Of a stretch of 64,000 nucleotides of DNA, positions 41,376-51,267 are shown in pieces (within the stretch, counting starts at the first letter, position 1; each line of letters begins with the position of its first letter). The notes beneath the pieces were generated by a model. It was not told the DNA's origin and made no database searches. It saw only the letters and a program-made list of their open reading frames with translations. The DNA comes from Pseudoalteromonas sp. N1230-9 (GTDB lineage Bacteria; Pseudomonadota; Gammaproteobacteria; Enterobacterales; Alteromonadaceae): the NCBI RefSeq assembly GCF_032716425.1, contig NZ_CP090419.1, forward strand, positions 1,924,001 through 1,988,000, in the 5' to 3' direction. The position numbers and the translations under genes were made by a program.

Positions 41376-43967
41376 TTAGTGCTCCTCAGATTCTAAGAAA
41401 TCTTGCGCGAAACGTTGCAGCACACCACCCGCTGAATAAATTGACACTTCTTCAGCTGTATCTAAACGACACGTCATTGGTACTTCAACAGTTTCACCAT
41501 TGGCACGGGTAATTACTAATGTCAGTGTTGCACCTGGTGTTGGTTCACCTTTAACACTAAAGGTCTCACTGCCATCAATACCTAATGTAGTTCGCGTGGT
41601 GCCCGCTTTAAATTCAAGCGGTAATACGCCCATACCAATTAGGTTAGTGCGGTGAATACGCTCAAAACCTTCTGCTGCAATCACTTCAACACCAGCAAGG
41701 CGTACCCCCTTAGCTGCCCAGTCACGTGATGAGCCTTGGCCATAATCTGCACCTGCCACAATGATAAGCGGTTGTTTGCGCTGCATGTAGGTTTCGATAG
41801 CTTCCCACATACGCGTCACTTTGCCTTCTGGTTCAATGCGAGCATATGAACCTTGCTTCACTTCACCATTTTCTTTAACCATTTCATTCAGTAACTTAGG
41901 GTTAGCGAATGTTGCACGCTGTGCTGTTAAATGGTCGCCTCGGTGAGTAGCATACGAGTTAAAATCTTCTTCCGGTAGACCCATTTTAGCGAGGTACTCA
42001 CCAGCTGCACTTGACGCTAAAATCGCATTCGAAGGTGATAAGTGGTCAGTAGTGATGTTGTCGCCCAACACAGCTAATGCACGCATATCACTCAGAGAGC
42101 GTTCACCCGCTAACGCGCCTTCCCAATATGGTGGACGGCGAATATAGGTACTTTGTGGACGCCATTGGTAAAGTGGATCGTTGTCTTCACCGTAATCTAC
42201 ACTTAAATCAAACATTGGCTCGTAAACCTTTTTAAATTGTTCAGGTTTAACACTTTGTTTGATCACTGCATCAATTTCTTCATCTGTTGGCCATAAATCC
42301 ATAAGGCGAATTTCGTTGCCTTGTTGATCATGCCCTAATACATCTTTTTCGATATCAAAACGAATAGTACCAGCGATAGCATAAGCAACAACCAGTGGCG
42401 GTGAAGCTAAGAATGCTTGTTTTGCATAAGGATGAATACGACCATCAAAGTTACGGTTACCAGAAAGTACAGCGGTTGCGTATAGGTCGCGGTCAATCAC
42501 TTCTTGCTGAATTTTAGGATCAAGCGCACCACTCATGCCGTTGCAAGTTGTACACGCAAAGGCAACAATACCAAAGCCTAGTTGTTCAAGCTCAGGTAAT
42601 AAATTGGCTTCTTCTAAGTAAGACTTAACCGCTTTAGAACCCGGTGCCAGTGATGTTTTAACCCATGGCTTACGAGTTAACCCTTTAGCATTAGCATTAC
42701 GCGCAAGTAAACCTGCGGCAATAACATTGCGTGGATTACTAGTATTCGTACAACTTGTGATTGCAGCAATGATACAAGCACCATCTGGCATTAAGCCTTC
42801 TTCATTATCAACGACGCCAGTGATACCTGCTTTATCAAGTTCGCTTGTTGCAACACGGCGATGAGGATTTGAAGGGCCCGCAATATTGCGACCAACTGAC
42901 GATAGATCAAAGGTTAACACACGCTCATACTCAGCCGTTTTAAGACTGTCACTCCAAAGCCCAGTCTCTTTTGCGTAAGTTTCGACGAGTTGAACTTGCT
43001 CTTCTTCACGGCCAGTTAAACGTAGGTAATCAAGTGTGTTGTCATCGATGTAGAACATCGCAGCTGTTGCGCCAAACTCTGGCGTCATATTAGAAATAGT
43101 TGCTCTATCTCCTAAAGTAAGTGCATCGGCACCTTCACCATAAAATTCAAGGTAGGTCGACACAACTCTTTCATTACGTAAAAATTCGGTGATCGCTAGT
43201 ACGATATCGGTTGCAGTAATACCCGGTTGTGGCTTGCCTTTGAGCTCGACACCCACAATATCTGGTAAACGCATGTAAGATGCGCGGCCAAGCATCACGC
43301 TTTCAGCTTCAAGACCACCTACACCGACAGCAATAACACCTAACGCATCAACCATAGGTGTGTGGCTATCTGTACCAACTAATGTATCTGGGAATGCCAC
43401 GCCGTCACGTTTTTGGATCACAGGTGACATTTTCTCTAAATTGATTTGATGCATAATGCCGTTCCCCGGCGGGATCACATCAATATTTTTAAATGCTGTT
43501 TTCGTCCAATTAATAAAGTGGAATCGGTCATCGTTACGACGGTCTTCAATAGCACGGTTTTTTTCAAATGCGTCAGGTTCAAAACCTGCGTGTTCAACCG
43601 CTAATGAATGGTCAACAATTAACTGTGTTGGTACCACAGGGTTCACTTTTGCAGGATCGCCGCCTTTTGCAGCAATAGCATCACGCAGGCCTGCTAAATC
43701 AACTAACGCTGTTTGACCTAAGATGTCGTGACACACAACGCGCGCAGGAAACCATGGAAAATCTAAATCACGCTTACGGTCAATCAATTGCGACAGTGCA
43801 TCATTTAGCATTTCAGGGTCACAGCGACGAACTAAGTTTTCGGCAAGTACTCGCGATGTGTAAGGAAGTGTGGCATAGCTGCCTGGTTTAATAGCATCAA
43901 CAGCAGCGCGCGTATCAAAGTAATCGACGCCGGTGCCTGCTAATGGTTTTCTAAAGTTTGTATTCAT
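41376..43967 (-). CDS. acnD: 2-methylcitrate dehydratase AcnD (Fe-S, aconitase family)
   Basis: The 863-residue aconitase-family enzyme has cluster ligands in AAITSCTNTSNP and FACTTCNGMSGA. The C-terminal swivel domain carries AGADYGQGSSRDWAAKG. Length and the adjacent prpF identify the AcnD form that replaces PrpD in many gammaproteobacteria. It dehydrates 2-methylcitrate in propionate breakdown. A 117-base gap with a hairpin precedes it after prpC. Confidence 0.96.
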   Translation of the reverse strand: MNTNFRKPLAGTGVDYFDTRAAVDAIKPGSYATLPYTSRVLAENLVRRCDPEMLNDALSQLIDRKRDLDFPWFPARVVCHDILGQTALVDLAGLRDAIAAKGGDPAKVNPVVPTQLIVDHSLAVEHAGFEPDAFEKNRAIEDRRNDDRFHFINWTKTAFKNIDVIPPGNGIMHQINLEKMSPVIQKRDGVAFPDTLVGTDSHTPMVDALGVIAVGVGGLEAESVMLGRASYMRLPDIVGVELKGKPQPGITATDIVLAITEFLRNERVVSTYLEFYGEGADALTLGDRATISNMTPEFGATAAMFYIDDNTLDYLRLTGREEEQVQLVETYAKETGLWSDSLKTAEYERVLTFDLSSVGRNIAGPSNPHRRVATSELDKAGITGVVDNEEGLMPDGACIIAAITSCTNTSNPRNVIAAGLLARNANAKGLTRKPWVKTSLAPGSKAVKSYLEEANLLPELEQLGFGIVAFACTTCNGMSGALDPKIQQEVIDRDLYATAVLSGNRNFDGRIHPYAKQAFLASPPLVVAYAIAGTIRFDIEKDVLGHDQQGNEIRLMDLWPTDEEIDAVIKQSVKPEQFKKVYEPMFDLSVDYGEDNDPLYQWRPQSTYIRRPPYWEGALAGERSLSDMRALAVLGDNITTDHLSPSNAILASSAAGEYLAKMGLPEEDFNSYATHRGDHLTAQRATFANPKLLNEMVKENGEVKQGSYARIEPEGKVTRMWEAIETYMQRKQPLIIVAGADYGQGSSRDWAAKGVRLAGVEVIAAEGFERIHRTNLIGMGVLPLEFKAGTTRTTLGIDGSETFSVKGEPTPGATLTLVITRANGETVEVPMTCRLDTAEEVSIYSAGGVLQRFAQDFLESEEH

Positions 43968-44031
43968 GATGATTCTACTTGTACTTGGTGACGGTGAACA
44001 AAGGTGGGCTGATTGTTTTTGTATTTATTTC

Positions 44032-44049
44032 GCCCCTTCATAAAGGGGC
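44032..44049 (-). promoter_or_regulatory. Intercistronic hairpin between prpC and acnD
   Basis: GCCCCTT pairs with AAGGGGC around a 4-base loop. No T-run follows in the direction of transcription, so it is more likely an mRNA-processing or stabilising element than a terminator. Confidence 0.5.
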
Positions 44050-44084
44050 AGCTAAGCTACCCCTATCACTGATTTAATTAACGA

Positions 44085-45209
44085 TTAACGCTCAGAAATT
44101 GGCGTATAGCTACGCGCTTCTGGACCCGTATAATCTGCACTTGGGCGAATAATACGGTTATTAGCACGTTGCTCTTTCACGTGTGCTGTCCAACCTGTTA
44201 CACGGCTCATCACGAAAATTGGCGTGAATAACTTAGTTGGAATACCCATGAAGTGATACGCAGATGCATGGAAGAAATCAGCATTACAGAATAATTTCTT
44301 TTCACGCCACATAACTTCTTCACAGCGAACAGACACTGGATAAAGCACATCATCACCCACTTCTGCTGCCAGTTTTTCTGACCACTTTTTGATGATCACG
44401 TTACGTGGATCTGATTCACGGTAAATGGCATGACCAAAGCCCATGATCTTGTCTTTACGCTCAAGCATACCCATCAGTGCATCTTCAGCTTGGTCTGCAC
44501 TTGTGAAACCTTCAATCATATCCATAGCCGCTTCGTTCGCACCACCATGTAATGGACCACGTAAACTACCAATCGCACCCGTTACACAAGAGTGAATATC
44601 AGACAATGTTGATGCACACACACGCGCAGTGAATGTTGATGCATTAAACTCATGCTCAGCATAAAGAATTAAAGACACATTCATTACTTGCTCAAACAGT
44701 GCTGATGGCGCTTCGTCATGTAATAAACGTAAGAAGTGTGCACCAACCGAATCATCATCAGTTTCAGTGTCGATGCGAACGCCATCATGGCTAAAGCGAT
44801 ACCAGTAACAAATAATACTTGGGAATACAGCAACCATACGGTCAATTGCATCATTCGCTTCTGAGAAGTCTTGCTCCATTTCTAGGTTACCTAGCATTGA
44901 ACAACCCGTACGCATTACATCCATTGGATGCGCGTCTTTAGGAATGTTCTCAAGCACTGTTTTAAGTGCATCTGGTAAACCACGTAGTGATTTTAGCTTT
45001 GCTTTATATTCAGTCAGCTCAGACTCTGTTGGTAATTCACCGCGCGACAGTAAAAAAGACACTTCTTCAAACTGTGCTTTATCTGCTAATTCACTAATAT
45101 CATAACCACAATAAGTTAAACCTGAACCTGACTTACCTACTGTACACAGTGCTGTTTCACCTGCTACTTGACCACGTAAACCTGCGCCGCCTAATGCTTT
45201 ATCTACCAT
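44085..45209 (-). CDS. prpC: 2-methylcitrate synthase
   Basis: The 374-residue citrate-synthase-family protein has LRGPLHGGANEAAMDMI (catalytic His) and the second-domain motif KIMGFGHAIYRESDPRN. The C-terminus RIIRPSADYTGPE is typical. It condenses propionyl-CoA with oxaloacetate. The short length and position between prpB and acnD separate it from TCA-cycle GltA, which is about 430 residues. Confidence 0.95.
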   Translation of the reverse strand: MVDKALGGAGLRGQVAGETALCTVGKSGSGLTYCGYDISELADKAQFEEVSFLLSRGELPTESELTEYKAKLKSLRGLPDALKTVLENIPKDAHPMDVMRTGCSMLGNLEMEQDFSEANDAIDRMVAVFPSIICYWYRFSHDGVRIDTETDDDSVGAHFLRLLHDEAPSALFEQVMNVSLILYAEHEFNASTFTARVCASTLSDIHSCVTGAIGSLRGPLHGGANEAAMDMIEGFTSADQAEDALMGMLERKDKIMGFGHAIYRESDPRNVIIKKWSEKLAAEVGDDVLYPVSVRCEEVMWREKKLFCNADFFHASAYHFMGIPTKLFTPIFVMSRVTGWTAHVKEQRANNRIIRPSADYTGPEARSYTPISER

Positions 45210-45233
45210 GAGTGTTCTCCTTATATGTTGTCG

Positions 45234-46109
45234 TTATGATTTTTTAGCTGAGAAAAGGTTATCGAGTGTGTTTTCATATGAGTGATAATCTAAAAACTCA
45301 TATAATTCCGCACGGGTTTGCATATTGTCTAATTGGCTTTGCTGCGAGCCTTCGCTAAGAATAGACGAATACACATTAAGTGCTGCTTTGTTCATCGCTC
45401 TAAATGCACTGAGTGGATAAAGTACTATTTCAACACCCACTTCGCTTAATTGCTCAGTTGTATAAAGCGGTGTTTGACCAAATTCAGTGATATTCGCAAG
45501 AATCGGCACATTTAACGCTTTAGCAAACGCTTGGTAATCTGCTAGATCATGTACCGCTTCTGCAAAGATAGCGTCTGCGCCAGCTTCAACACACGCTGCT
45601 GCGCGGTCAATAGCTGCATTTAAGCCTTCTTTTTGGAATGCATCAGTACGCGCCATAATGTAAAAATCACTGTCTGTTTTAGCATCAACCGCTGCTTTAA
45701 TACGGTCAACCATTTCATCTTTAGACACGATTTCTTTATTCGGACGGTGACCACAACGTTTTTGTGCTACTTGGTCTTCGATGTGGAAGCCCGCTGCACC
45801 TGCTTTGGTCATTTCTTTAACTGTACGAGCAATATTAAATGCACCGCCCCACCCTGTGTCAGCATCAACAAGAAGCGGTAAGTCGGTAGCGCTGGTGATT
45901 CGACGAATATCTTCAAGTACGTTATCAAGGCTAGTCATACCTAAATCTGGCATGCCGTATGATGCGTTAGCAACACCCGCACCTGAGAGGTAAAGTGCTT
46001 GGTGACCGGTTTTCTCTGCCATCATTGCGCAGTACGCGTTGACGGTGCCAACCACTTGTAATGGCTTGTTGTTGGCGATTGCCTGTTTGAACTTTAATCC
46101 TGCTGACAT
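45234..46109 (-). CDS. prpB: 2-methylisocitrate lyase
   Basis: The 291-residue enzyme of the isocitrate-lyase/PEP-mutase family has [16 protein letters not shown] (metal aspartates) and the active-site loop [14 protein letters not shown] containing the catalytic cysteine. It splits 2-methylisocitrate into succinate and pyruvate, ending the cycle. A good ribosome site (AGGAGT) precedes the ATG. It follows the GntR regulator by 84 bases. Confidence 0.96.
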   Translation of the reverse strand: MSAGLKFKQAIANNKPLQVVGTVNAYCAMMAEKTGHQALYLSGAGVANASYGMPDLGMTSLDNVLEDIRRITSATDLPLLVDADTGWGGAFNIARTVKEMTKAGAAGFHIEDQVAQKRCGHRPNKEIVSKDEMVDRIKAAVDAKTDSDFYIMARTDAFQKEGLNAAIDRAAACVEAGADAIFAEAVHDLADYQAFAKALNVPILANITEFGQTPLYTTEQLSEVGVEIVLYPLSAFRAMNKAALNVYSSILSEGSQQSQLDNMQTRAELYEFLDYHSYENTLDNLFSAKKS

Positions 46110-46193
46110 TGGATAACTCCTATCTTTGAACGGTTTCAGCTCTTTGGCTGACTCTATTTTTTAAATCTAAATTGTGACTGTTTAACTACGGCG

Positions 46194-46898
46194 CTACTGA
46201 TTTTTTGCTGCGAGTAAGTCAAACTTAGTCTGAATATTTGCCTGAGACGCACTAATATGGCGCTTCATAAGCATTTCGGCTAATTCACCGTCATGGTTTT
46301 CAATGGCATTAATAATAGCTAAGTGTTCATCAAACGCTTTTGATACACGCGGACCAACCATCCCCATTTGTACACGGTACATACGAATTAACTGGTACAA
46401 CTCATTACATAAAAGATGAATTAAGTGTGCGTTTTTCGACCCTTTAATAATCCGATAATGAAAATCAAGGTCGCCCGCTTCTTGGTAGTATGATTCACCT
46501 TCTTTTACACGCTGTGTTTGTAAGTGCTGGTTCAATAACTGTTTTAAACCCTGCACTTCTTCAGGTTCCATGTTGTCGGCAGCTAAGCGACAAGCCAGCC
46601 CTTCTAGGGCACTACGAACCTGATAGACTTCGATTAAACGCTCGGCGGTTAGCGCAACAACACGACAACCGACATTCGCTTTACGCTCGACCAAATAACA
46701 GCTCTCTAAACGATTTAGTGCCTCACGTAAGGTGGCACGGCTTACACCATAACGTTTAGCAAGTTCTGGCTCAGAAATTTTGCTGCCCTGCTCAATGGTG
46801 CCTTGTACAATTTCACGACGCATGTCGACAAACACTTGGTCTGATGCTGTTGTTATCGTGATATCGTTGTAGTTATCGTTGGCTTTTTGCTCTGTCAT
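46194..46898 (-). CDS. GntR/FadR-family regulator of the methylcitrate operon
   Basis: I start at the ATG at 46898; a TTG five codons upstream also opens the frame. The 234-residue protein has a winged helix-turn-helix (SEPELAKRYGVSRATLREALNRLES) and a C-terminal FCD ligand domain (EVYQVRSALEGLACRLAADN, DLDFHYRIIKGSKN, with metal-binding His and Asp). It leads the operon and probably represses it until a methylcitrate-cycle intermediate accumulates. This differs from the sigma-54-dependent PrpR of enterics. Three TGTCGACA palindromes upstream are its likely sites. Confidence 0.9.
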   Translation of the reverse strand: MTEQKANDNYNDITITTASDQVFVDMRREIVQGTIEQGSKISEPELAKRYGVSRATLREALNRLESCYLVERKANVGCRVVALTAERLIEVYQVRSALEGLACRLAADNMEPEEVQGLKQLLNQHLQTQRVKEGESYYQEAGDLDFHYRIIKGSKNAHLIHLLCNELYQLIRMYRVQMGMVGPRVSKAFDEHLAIINAIENHDGELAEMLMKRHISASQANIQTKFDLLAAKNQ

Positions 46899-46927
46899 AA
46901 ATAGGTCTATCAAAGTACTAAATTAAG

Positions 46928-46939
46928 ATTGTCGACAAT
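46928..46939. promoter_or_regulatory. Operator-like palindrome ATTGTCGACAAT
   Basis: A perfect 12-base palindrome, 30 bases upstream of the GntR start codon, where it would overlap the promoter or transcription start. The 5'-GT...AC-3' symmetric style suits FadR-type GntR proteins. Confidence 0.6.
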
Positions 46940-47015
46940 TTGTGAGTTCACTATGCGCCCTATCATTGCATGTGTCAACCTTGAGATCGGAAAAACAGAC
47001 TAAAAAACCAGCAAA

Positions 47016-47025
47016 ATGTCGACAT
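47016..47025. promoter_or_regulatory. Operator-like palindrome ATGTCGACAT
   Basis: This is the second TGTCGACA core, 87 bases from the first, in the same intergenic region. Confidence 0.55.
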
Positions 47026-47077
47026 AAAATGATATTTATCAAAAATAATGGCTATAAAAAACATTTATACTGGCAAT

Positions 47078-47087
47078 GTGTCGACAC
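47078..47087. promoter_or_regulatory. Operator-like palindrome GTGTCGACAC
   Basis: This is the third TGTCGACA core, 62 bases from the second and about 93 bases before rsmF. It could allow looping, or control the divergent gene too. Confidence 0.5.
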
Positions 47088-47179
47088 TTCAATCTCGCTC
47101 TTAAAAAGCTAAAAATATCCCCCGATAGCGCTATAAATGGTATGATCCAGCTATTATTACGTGATGTGAGAGCCATTTA

Positions 47180-48619
47180 GTGGACGCTAATACATATATT
47201 CCTGACTCATTTATTGATGATGTAAAAAGCTACCTTCCTGAACATTTATCATTAGACGACTTTATTGCAGCCTGTCGTCGCCCACTGAGACGATCTGTTC
47301 GCGTAAATACTTTAAAAATGTCAGTCGCTGAATTTGAGCGTCAATGCGCCAAAAAAGGATGGGAATTAACAGCAATTCCATGGTGTGAAGAAGGATTCTG
47401 GCTAACACGTCCTAGCGACGAAGAAGCGGCCCTTGCCATCGGAAATACCGATTTACACTTAAGTGGTGCTATGTATGTACAAGAAGCCAGCTCAATGTTA
47501 CCGCCGGTAGCACTGAGAGCCGAAGTTCAGCAAAGCGATGCGGTACTTGATATGGCATCGGCACCGGGGTCAAAAACATCACAAATCGCTGCCATGATGG
47601 ATAATAGTGGCGTGTTAGTGGCCAATGAATTGTCATCGTCACGCTTAAAAGTATTAGCAGCAACCCTCAAACGTATGGGCGTAGGTAATTGTGCATTATC
47701 ACATTTTGACGGTGTGATCTTTGGGGATTACATGTATGAGTGCTTCGACAGTATTTTGCTAGATGCCCCGTGTTCAGGTGAAGGCACGGTTCGTAAAGAT
47801 GCAGACGCCTTAAAAAATTGGTCAATTGAATCTAATATTGATATTGCTGCTGTGCAAAAAGCCCTTATAAAAAGTGCCTTTTATGCCCTAAAGCCTGGCG
47901 GCACATTAGTTTATTCGACCTGTACTTTAACACCGCTTGAGAACCAACAAGTGTGTGAGTATCTATTAGCAGAGTTTCCTGATTGCATCGAAGTACAATC
48001 GCTCGATAGCCTGTTTGATGGCGCAGAAAAAGCGACAACCAGCGAAGGTTATTTGCATGTTTGGCCGCAAACTTACGACAGTGAAGGTTTCTTCATCGCT
48101 AAATTTAAGAAAATAGCGTCAAGCGATAACCCCAATCAAAAAGTTAAAAAAGGCGCATTTCCGTTTGCTGAGTTTGATAAAAAGCAAAGCCAAGCATTTA
48201 TGCAAACAATTAAAAAACAGTTCGGTCTAAAATCACTCAAAGGCACGTTAATGCAGCGTGATAAAGAGCTTTGGTTGTTTCCTGATGGCTTTGATGAACT
48301 GCAAGATAAAATTAAATACTCACGTTTAGGTATTCAACTTGGTGTGATCCACAAAGGCGGTGTTCGCTTAACTCACGAGTTTGCCACTGTCTTTGGGCAA
48401 GATTGCGATAAAAATACCTTTGAGATGTCTGCTTGCCAAGCAAACGATTACTTTAACGGCAAAGATATTCGACTCGAAAAACCCACCCAAGATAATGGTG
48501 AAGTAGTGTTAATGTTATGTGGCTGCCCAGTAGGCCTTGGTAAGTGGCAAAAGAATAAAATTAAGAACTCATTACCTCGTGATTTAGTCCAAAATGCCCA
48601 GTTAATAACTTGGGTATAA
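47180..48619 (+). CDS. rsmF: 16S rRNA (cytosine-1407-C5) methyltransferase RsmF
   Basis: The 479-residue protein starts at GTG ([15 protein letters not shown]). It has the NOL1/NOP2/Sun core: SAM motif [30 protein letters not shown] (catalytic acid base cysteine) and [15 protein letters not shown] (nucleophilic cysteine). The C-terminal PUA-like extension distinguishes RsmF from RsmB. It methylates C1407 of 16S rRNA in assembled 30S subunits. It is divergent from the prp operon. Confidence 0.93.
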   Translation: MDANTYIPDSFIDDVKSYLPEHLSLDDFIAACRRPLRRSVRVNTLKMSVAEFERQCAKKGWELTAIPWCEEGFWLTRPSDEEAALAIGNTDLHLSGAMYVQEASSMLPPVALRAEVQQSDAVLDMASAPGSKTSQIAAMMDNSGVLVANELSSSRLKVLAATLKRMGVGNCALSHFDGVIFGDYMYECFDSILLDAPCSGEGTVRKDADALKNWSIESNIDIAAVQKALIKSAFYALKPGGTLVYSTCTLTPLENQQVCEYLLAEFPDCIEVQSLDSLFDGAEKATTSEGYLHVWPQTYDSEGFFIAKFKKIASSDNPNQKVKKGAFPFAEFDKKQSQAFMQTIKKQFGLKSLKGTLMQRDKELWLFPDGFDELQDKIKYSRLGIQLGVIHKGGVRLTHEFATVFGQDCDKNTFEMSACQANDYFNGKDIRLEKPTQDNGEVVLMLCGCPVGLGKWQKNKIKNSLPRDLVQNAQLITWV

Positions 48620-48719
48620 GTTGCGTATAAACCTTGAATAAACACGCACCTATAATAGGTAAAACGTTGTAACAACTTGATTTAAAACCAATATAAAAAT
48701 TGTATATTTATCGTGCAAT

Positions 48720-48860
48720 TTTCCACTGGTTAACTACACTTAAAAGTACTTTCTACTTCTCCCTACTGAATTTAGAAGGTGTTTTTTTATAGTTAGCGCA
48801 GGCTCGCAAGAGCCACCCCCTAAGCCCAGAACAATGCGGATTCGTTCTGGGCGTTTTTTA
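48720..48860 (+). ncRNA. Putative C-rich small RNA ending in a strong terminator
   Basis: No ORF lies between rsmF and the deacetylase. The segment contains the hairpin GGCTC-GCAA-GAGCC (48801-48814, GNRA tetraloop), a single-stranded CCACCCCCTAAG and then the terminator hairpin. A C-rich loop between two hairpins, the second ending in a T-run, is how Hfq-dependent sRNAs such as CyaR are built. A possible -35 (TTGATT near 48679) and AT-rich -10 region lie upstream. The 5' end is a guess. It could instead be the rsmF 3' region. Confidence 0.35.
48824..48859 (+). terminator. Strong rho-independent terminator
   Basis: GCCCAGAAC (48824-48832) pairs with GTTCTGGGC (48844-48852) around 11 bases, followed by G and six Ts. 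Confidence 0.92.
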
Positions 48861-48931
48861 TGCAAAAGTCGCATTGCACTATTCATTGCTTTTTGATTCT
48901 ATTAAAGAAAATAGATGAAAAAGGATTGAAC

Positions 48932-49747
48932 ATGTTAAAATCATCACGCTTTTTAATTACTGCATTTATCAGTTTAAATGTAAGCGCTCAGAATACTTCA
49001 TACCAAGGCTTTTCCTACCCAGATAATGCCAGCAACGCAATTAGTATTACTTTTGATGATGCAAGACACAGCCAGGTCGATAATGGTCTATCGTTATTAA
49101 ATAAATACAAAGTTAAAGCCACTTTTTATGTCTCACCCTTTAATGTTGAGGAACGAGTAAGTAAATGGCAAAAAGCTGTAAAAGATGGTCACGAAATAGC
49201 TAACCACACTAATAAGCATTTATGTACTGGTAATTTTGAATGGTTACGTCAACAAGGTTTGTCCTTAGAACAAGCTTCACTTGAGGATATAGAAAAAGAT
49301 ATCATAAACAGCCAACAGTATATTAAGCAAACGTTAGGTGTTGATGCAAGGGCATTCGCATACCCGTGCGGCAACACTTTTGTAGGCCGAGGGGCTAACA
49401 CTAAAAGCTATGTTCCATTAATAGCCAAACATTTTGACACAGGCCGAACTTGGTTAGACGAAACAGCAAACAACCCCAACTTTACTGACTTTTCACAGTT
49501 AACAAGTCTACGGATCGATGGACTAACATTTGCAGAGATTAAGACAATGATAGAACAACATCGAACCAATAATAGCTGGATCATCTTGGCTGGGCATGAA
49601 ATAGGCAAAGGTGGTCAATACACTACCGATATAAACGCGCTGGAAGAATTAATTAACTACTTACAAAAGCCTGACTCTGGTTACTGGTTAGAAACTGTTA
49701 GTGAAGTGTCTAGCTATATTAAGGAACATAGAAAAGACATACACTGA
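48932..49747 (+). CDS. Secreted polysaccharide deacetylase
   Basis: I use the ATG at 48932, with AAGGA 7 bases before, because it begins a signal peptide (MLKSSRFLITAFISLNVSA); the longer frame to 48860 crosses the terminator. The 271-residue protein has NodB motifs AISITFDDARHS (catalytic and metal Asp), HEIANHTNKH (metal His pair) and FAYPCG. It removes acetyl groups from chitin-like or exopolysaccharide N-acetylglucosamine in the periplasm or outside. It faces the exopolysaccharide locus, so a role in modifying that polymer is plausible. Confidence 0.85.
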   Translation: MLKSSRFLITAFISLNVSAQNTSYQGFSYPDNASNAISITFDDARHSQVDNGLSLLNKYKVKATFYVSPFNVEERVSKWQKAVKDGHEIANHTNKHLCTGNFEWLRQQGLSLEQASLEDIEKDIINSQQYIKQTLGVDARAFAYPCGNTFVGRGANTKSYVPLIAKHFDTGRTWLDETANNPNFTDFSQLTSLRIDGLTFAEIKTMIEQHRTNNSWIILAGHEIGKGGQYTTDINALEELINYLQKPDSGYWLETVSEVSSYIKEHRKDIH

Positions 49748-49766
49748 TTTTAATCTGTTAAATAAT

Positions 49767-49793
49767 GAAGTGAGTAGCTTACTTACTTCTTTT
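49767..49793. terminator. Bidirectional terminator at the end of the exopolysaccharide operon
   Basis: GAAGTGAGTA (49767-49776) pairs with TACTTACTTC (49780-49789), one G-T, followed by TTTT. It lies between convergent genes. Confidence 0.7.
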
Positions 49794-49808
49794 GCTTCAG
49801 ATTGAATA

Positions 49809-50519
49809 CTAAGTATTGAAGTTATTACAGCTATATTTATAAGCTGGTGTTTGTCTAACTTGCTGAAATTCATTTCCAAATTGAAGCGACAAACATACTA
49901 TAGCTAAGCGATCCATTCGCTCTGCCATACTAAAAATATTTTTAAATTTATAACCATGTTTGGAAGCTAACTTAAGCTCATTTACGTAAAGCAATTTATA
50001 CTCAGGAGTTAAATTACTCCAATGCATTAAAGTAACTTGAATAATGCCGAGGTGAGTATTAAATTCATATGGCCCCATTTTTTTCGCTTGTTTGAGATAA
50101 CCATATACTCGCTCGGAAGGCCCTTCCCGAAAACTTACAACCTGAGCTAAGGCAACCCATGTTTGCGCCCAAGTGTCCCTAAGCTCAATCGATTTTAATA
50201 ATGCACGTTCAGTTTGCTGATATGTATCGTCAACCTGATTAATTTGCTTAGCGGATAATAAATCAATTTTTGATAAACCTAACATTTTTATATGAGCCAA
50301 GAAATGCCAGTAATGAGGATGCTCAGGGTCCAAATCGGTTGCCAACACCATCGCGTTCTCTGCCTCTACAAGTGATGTGCTAGAAAAAGTACGTTCTGAC
50401 TCTTGTGCGATGTTTAGTGCATTAAAATACCATGCATTAGCACGCATACTTTGCAAACTCGTATAAGCAATAAAAAGTACTAAGATAGCTAAAATAAAGC
50501 TAGGCACTGTTTTAGACAT
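49809..50519 (-). CDS. VpsP-like exopolysaccharide biosynthesis protein
   Basis: I take the ATG at 50519, one base after the stop of the upstream gene; an ATG at 50534 is also possible. The 236-residue protein has one N-terminal membrane helix (SFILAILVLFIAYTSLQSM) and a TPR-like periplasmic part with TDLDPEHPHYWHFLAHI and AEMERMDRL-like helices. It resembles VpsP of the Vibrio polysaccharide cluster. The position after the Wzc and phosphatase genes supports this. The role is undefined. Confidence 0.7.
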   Translation of the reverse strand: MSKTVPSFILAILVLFIAYTSLQSMRANAWYFNALNIAQESERTFSSTSLVEAENAMVLATDLDPEHPHYWHFLAHIKMLGLSKIDLLSAKQINQVDDTYQQTERALLKSIELRDTWAQTWVALAQVVSFREGPSERVYGYLKQAKKMGPYEFNTHLGIIQVTLMHWSNLTPEYKLLYVNELKLASKHGYKFKNIFSMAERMDRLAIVCLSLQFGNEFQQVRQTPAYKYSCNNFNT

Positions 50520-50520
50520 G

Positions 50521-51255
50521 TTAAACTGAATCATTAAACAAGCATTCTGTTAATTGTCGAGGGTTAGTAATGAAAAGTGAATTTGCCTGTTCTGCACCTA
50601 TTAATTGCGACACAGTTTCTTTTGCTTGGCTAAGAACTGGGGGGCGGCGTTTAACTGAGTGAGTATCCGAAGCAATATAACTAACAAGGCCATCTTTGAG
50701 CATTTGCAATGATATCGCTTTTGCATTTTCTCCCCACTCACCTTGAATACTTGATGCTGTTAGCTGGAACTCGCAGCCTAATTGCTTTAAGTGTTCGATA
50801 TAATACAAATTAGATTGAATATCGCGGTTACGCTCTGGGTGAGGAATAATCGCTCGAATATTATGTTTCTCAAGCCATTGAATAAATTTGTCGTAACCTT
50901 GCGGCATATGCGAATGAGGCAACTCTAATAACAATACATTTTTATTAGCTATTCGGCCAATAAATGGTAACTGATTTGTCATTATCAATGTCATAAGTTC
51001 TATATCGAGGCGAACTTCTGCTGCAGCAGCTAACTTTACTCTAATACCTTCATTTTTCGCATGTAGGCGTAAATTAGCCAAGCTCTCATAAATATGAGAA
51101 CTTGAATTATTGAACCTACCTATATGTATATGTGGTGTGGCAACCATATGGGTAATACCATCATCTTCGGCCAGCTTTAATAGCGCTAAAGATTCCTCTA
51201 AATCTCTAGCGCCATCATCAATACTCGGCAAAATATGACTATGAATATCAAACAT
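50521..51255 (-). CDS. CpsB/CapC-type tyrosine-protein phosphatase (PHP family)
   Basis: The 244-residue protein has PHP metal-binding motifs MFDIHSHILPSIDDGARD, VATPHIH, the late IIPHPERNRDI and SDTHSVKRRPP. Members are manganese-dependent phosphatases that remove phosphate from the tyrosine cluster of Wzc-type kinases and control polymer length. The kinase gene ends 12 bases upstream. Gammaproteobacteria more often use a low-molecular-weight Wzb phosphatase, so this is the firmicute-style solution. Confidence 0.9.
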   Translation of the reverse strand: MFDIHSHILPSIDDGARDLEESLALLKLAEDDGITHMVATPHIHIGRFNNSSSHIYESLANLRLHAKNEGIRVKLAAAAEVRLDIELMTLIMTNQLPFIGRIANKNVLLLELPHSHMPQGYDKFIQWLEKHNIRAIIPHPERNRDIQSNLYYIEHLKQLGCEFQLTASSIQGEWGENAKAISLQMLKDGLVSYIASDTHSVKRRPPVLSQAKETVSQLIGAEQANSLFITNPRQLTECLFNDSV

Positions 51256-51267
51256 AAAGTTACTTAG

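Noticed and set aside
44032..44049. Terminator between prpC and acnD
   Set aside because: The hairpin is not followed by a T-run on the transcribed strand, and the operon logic requires read-through.
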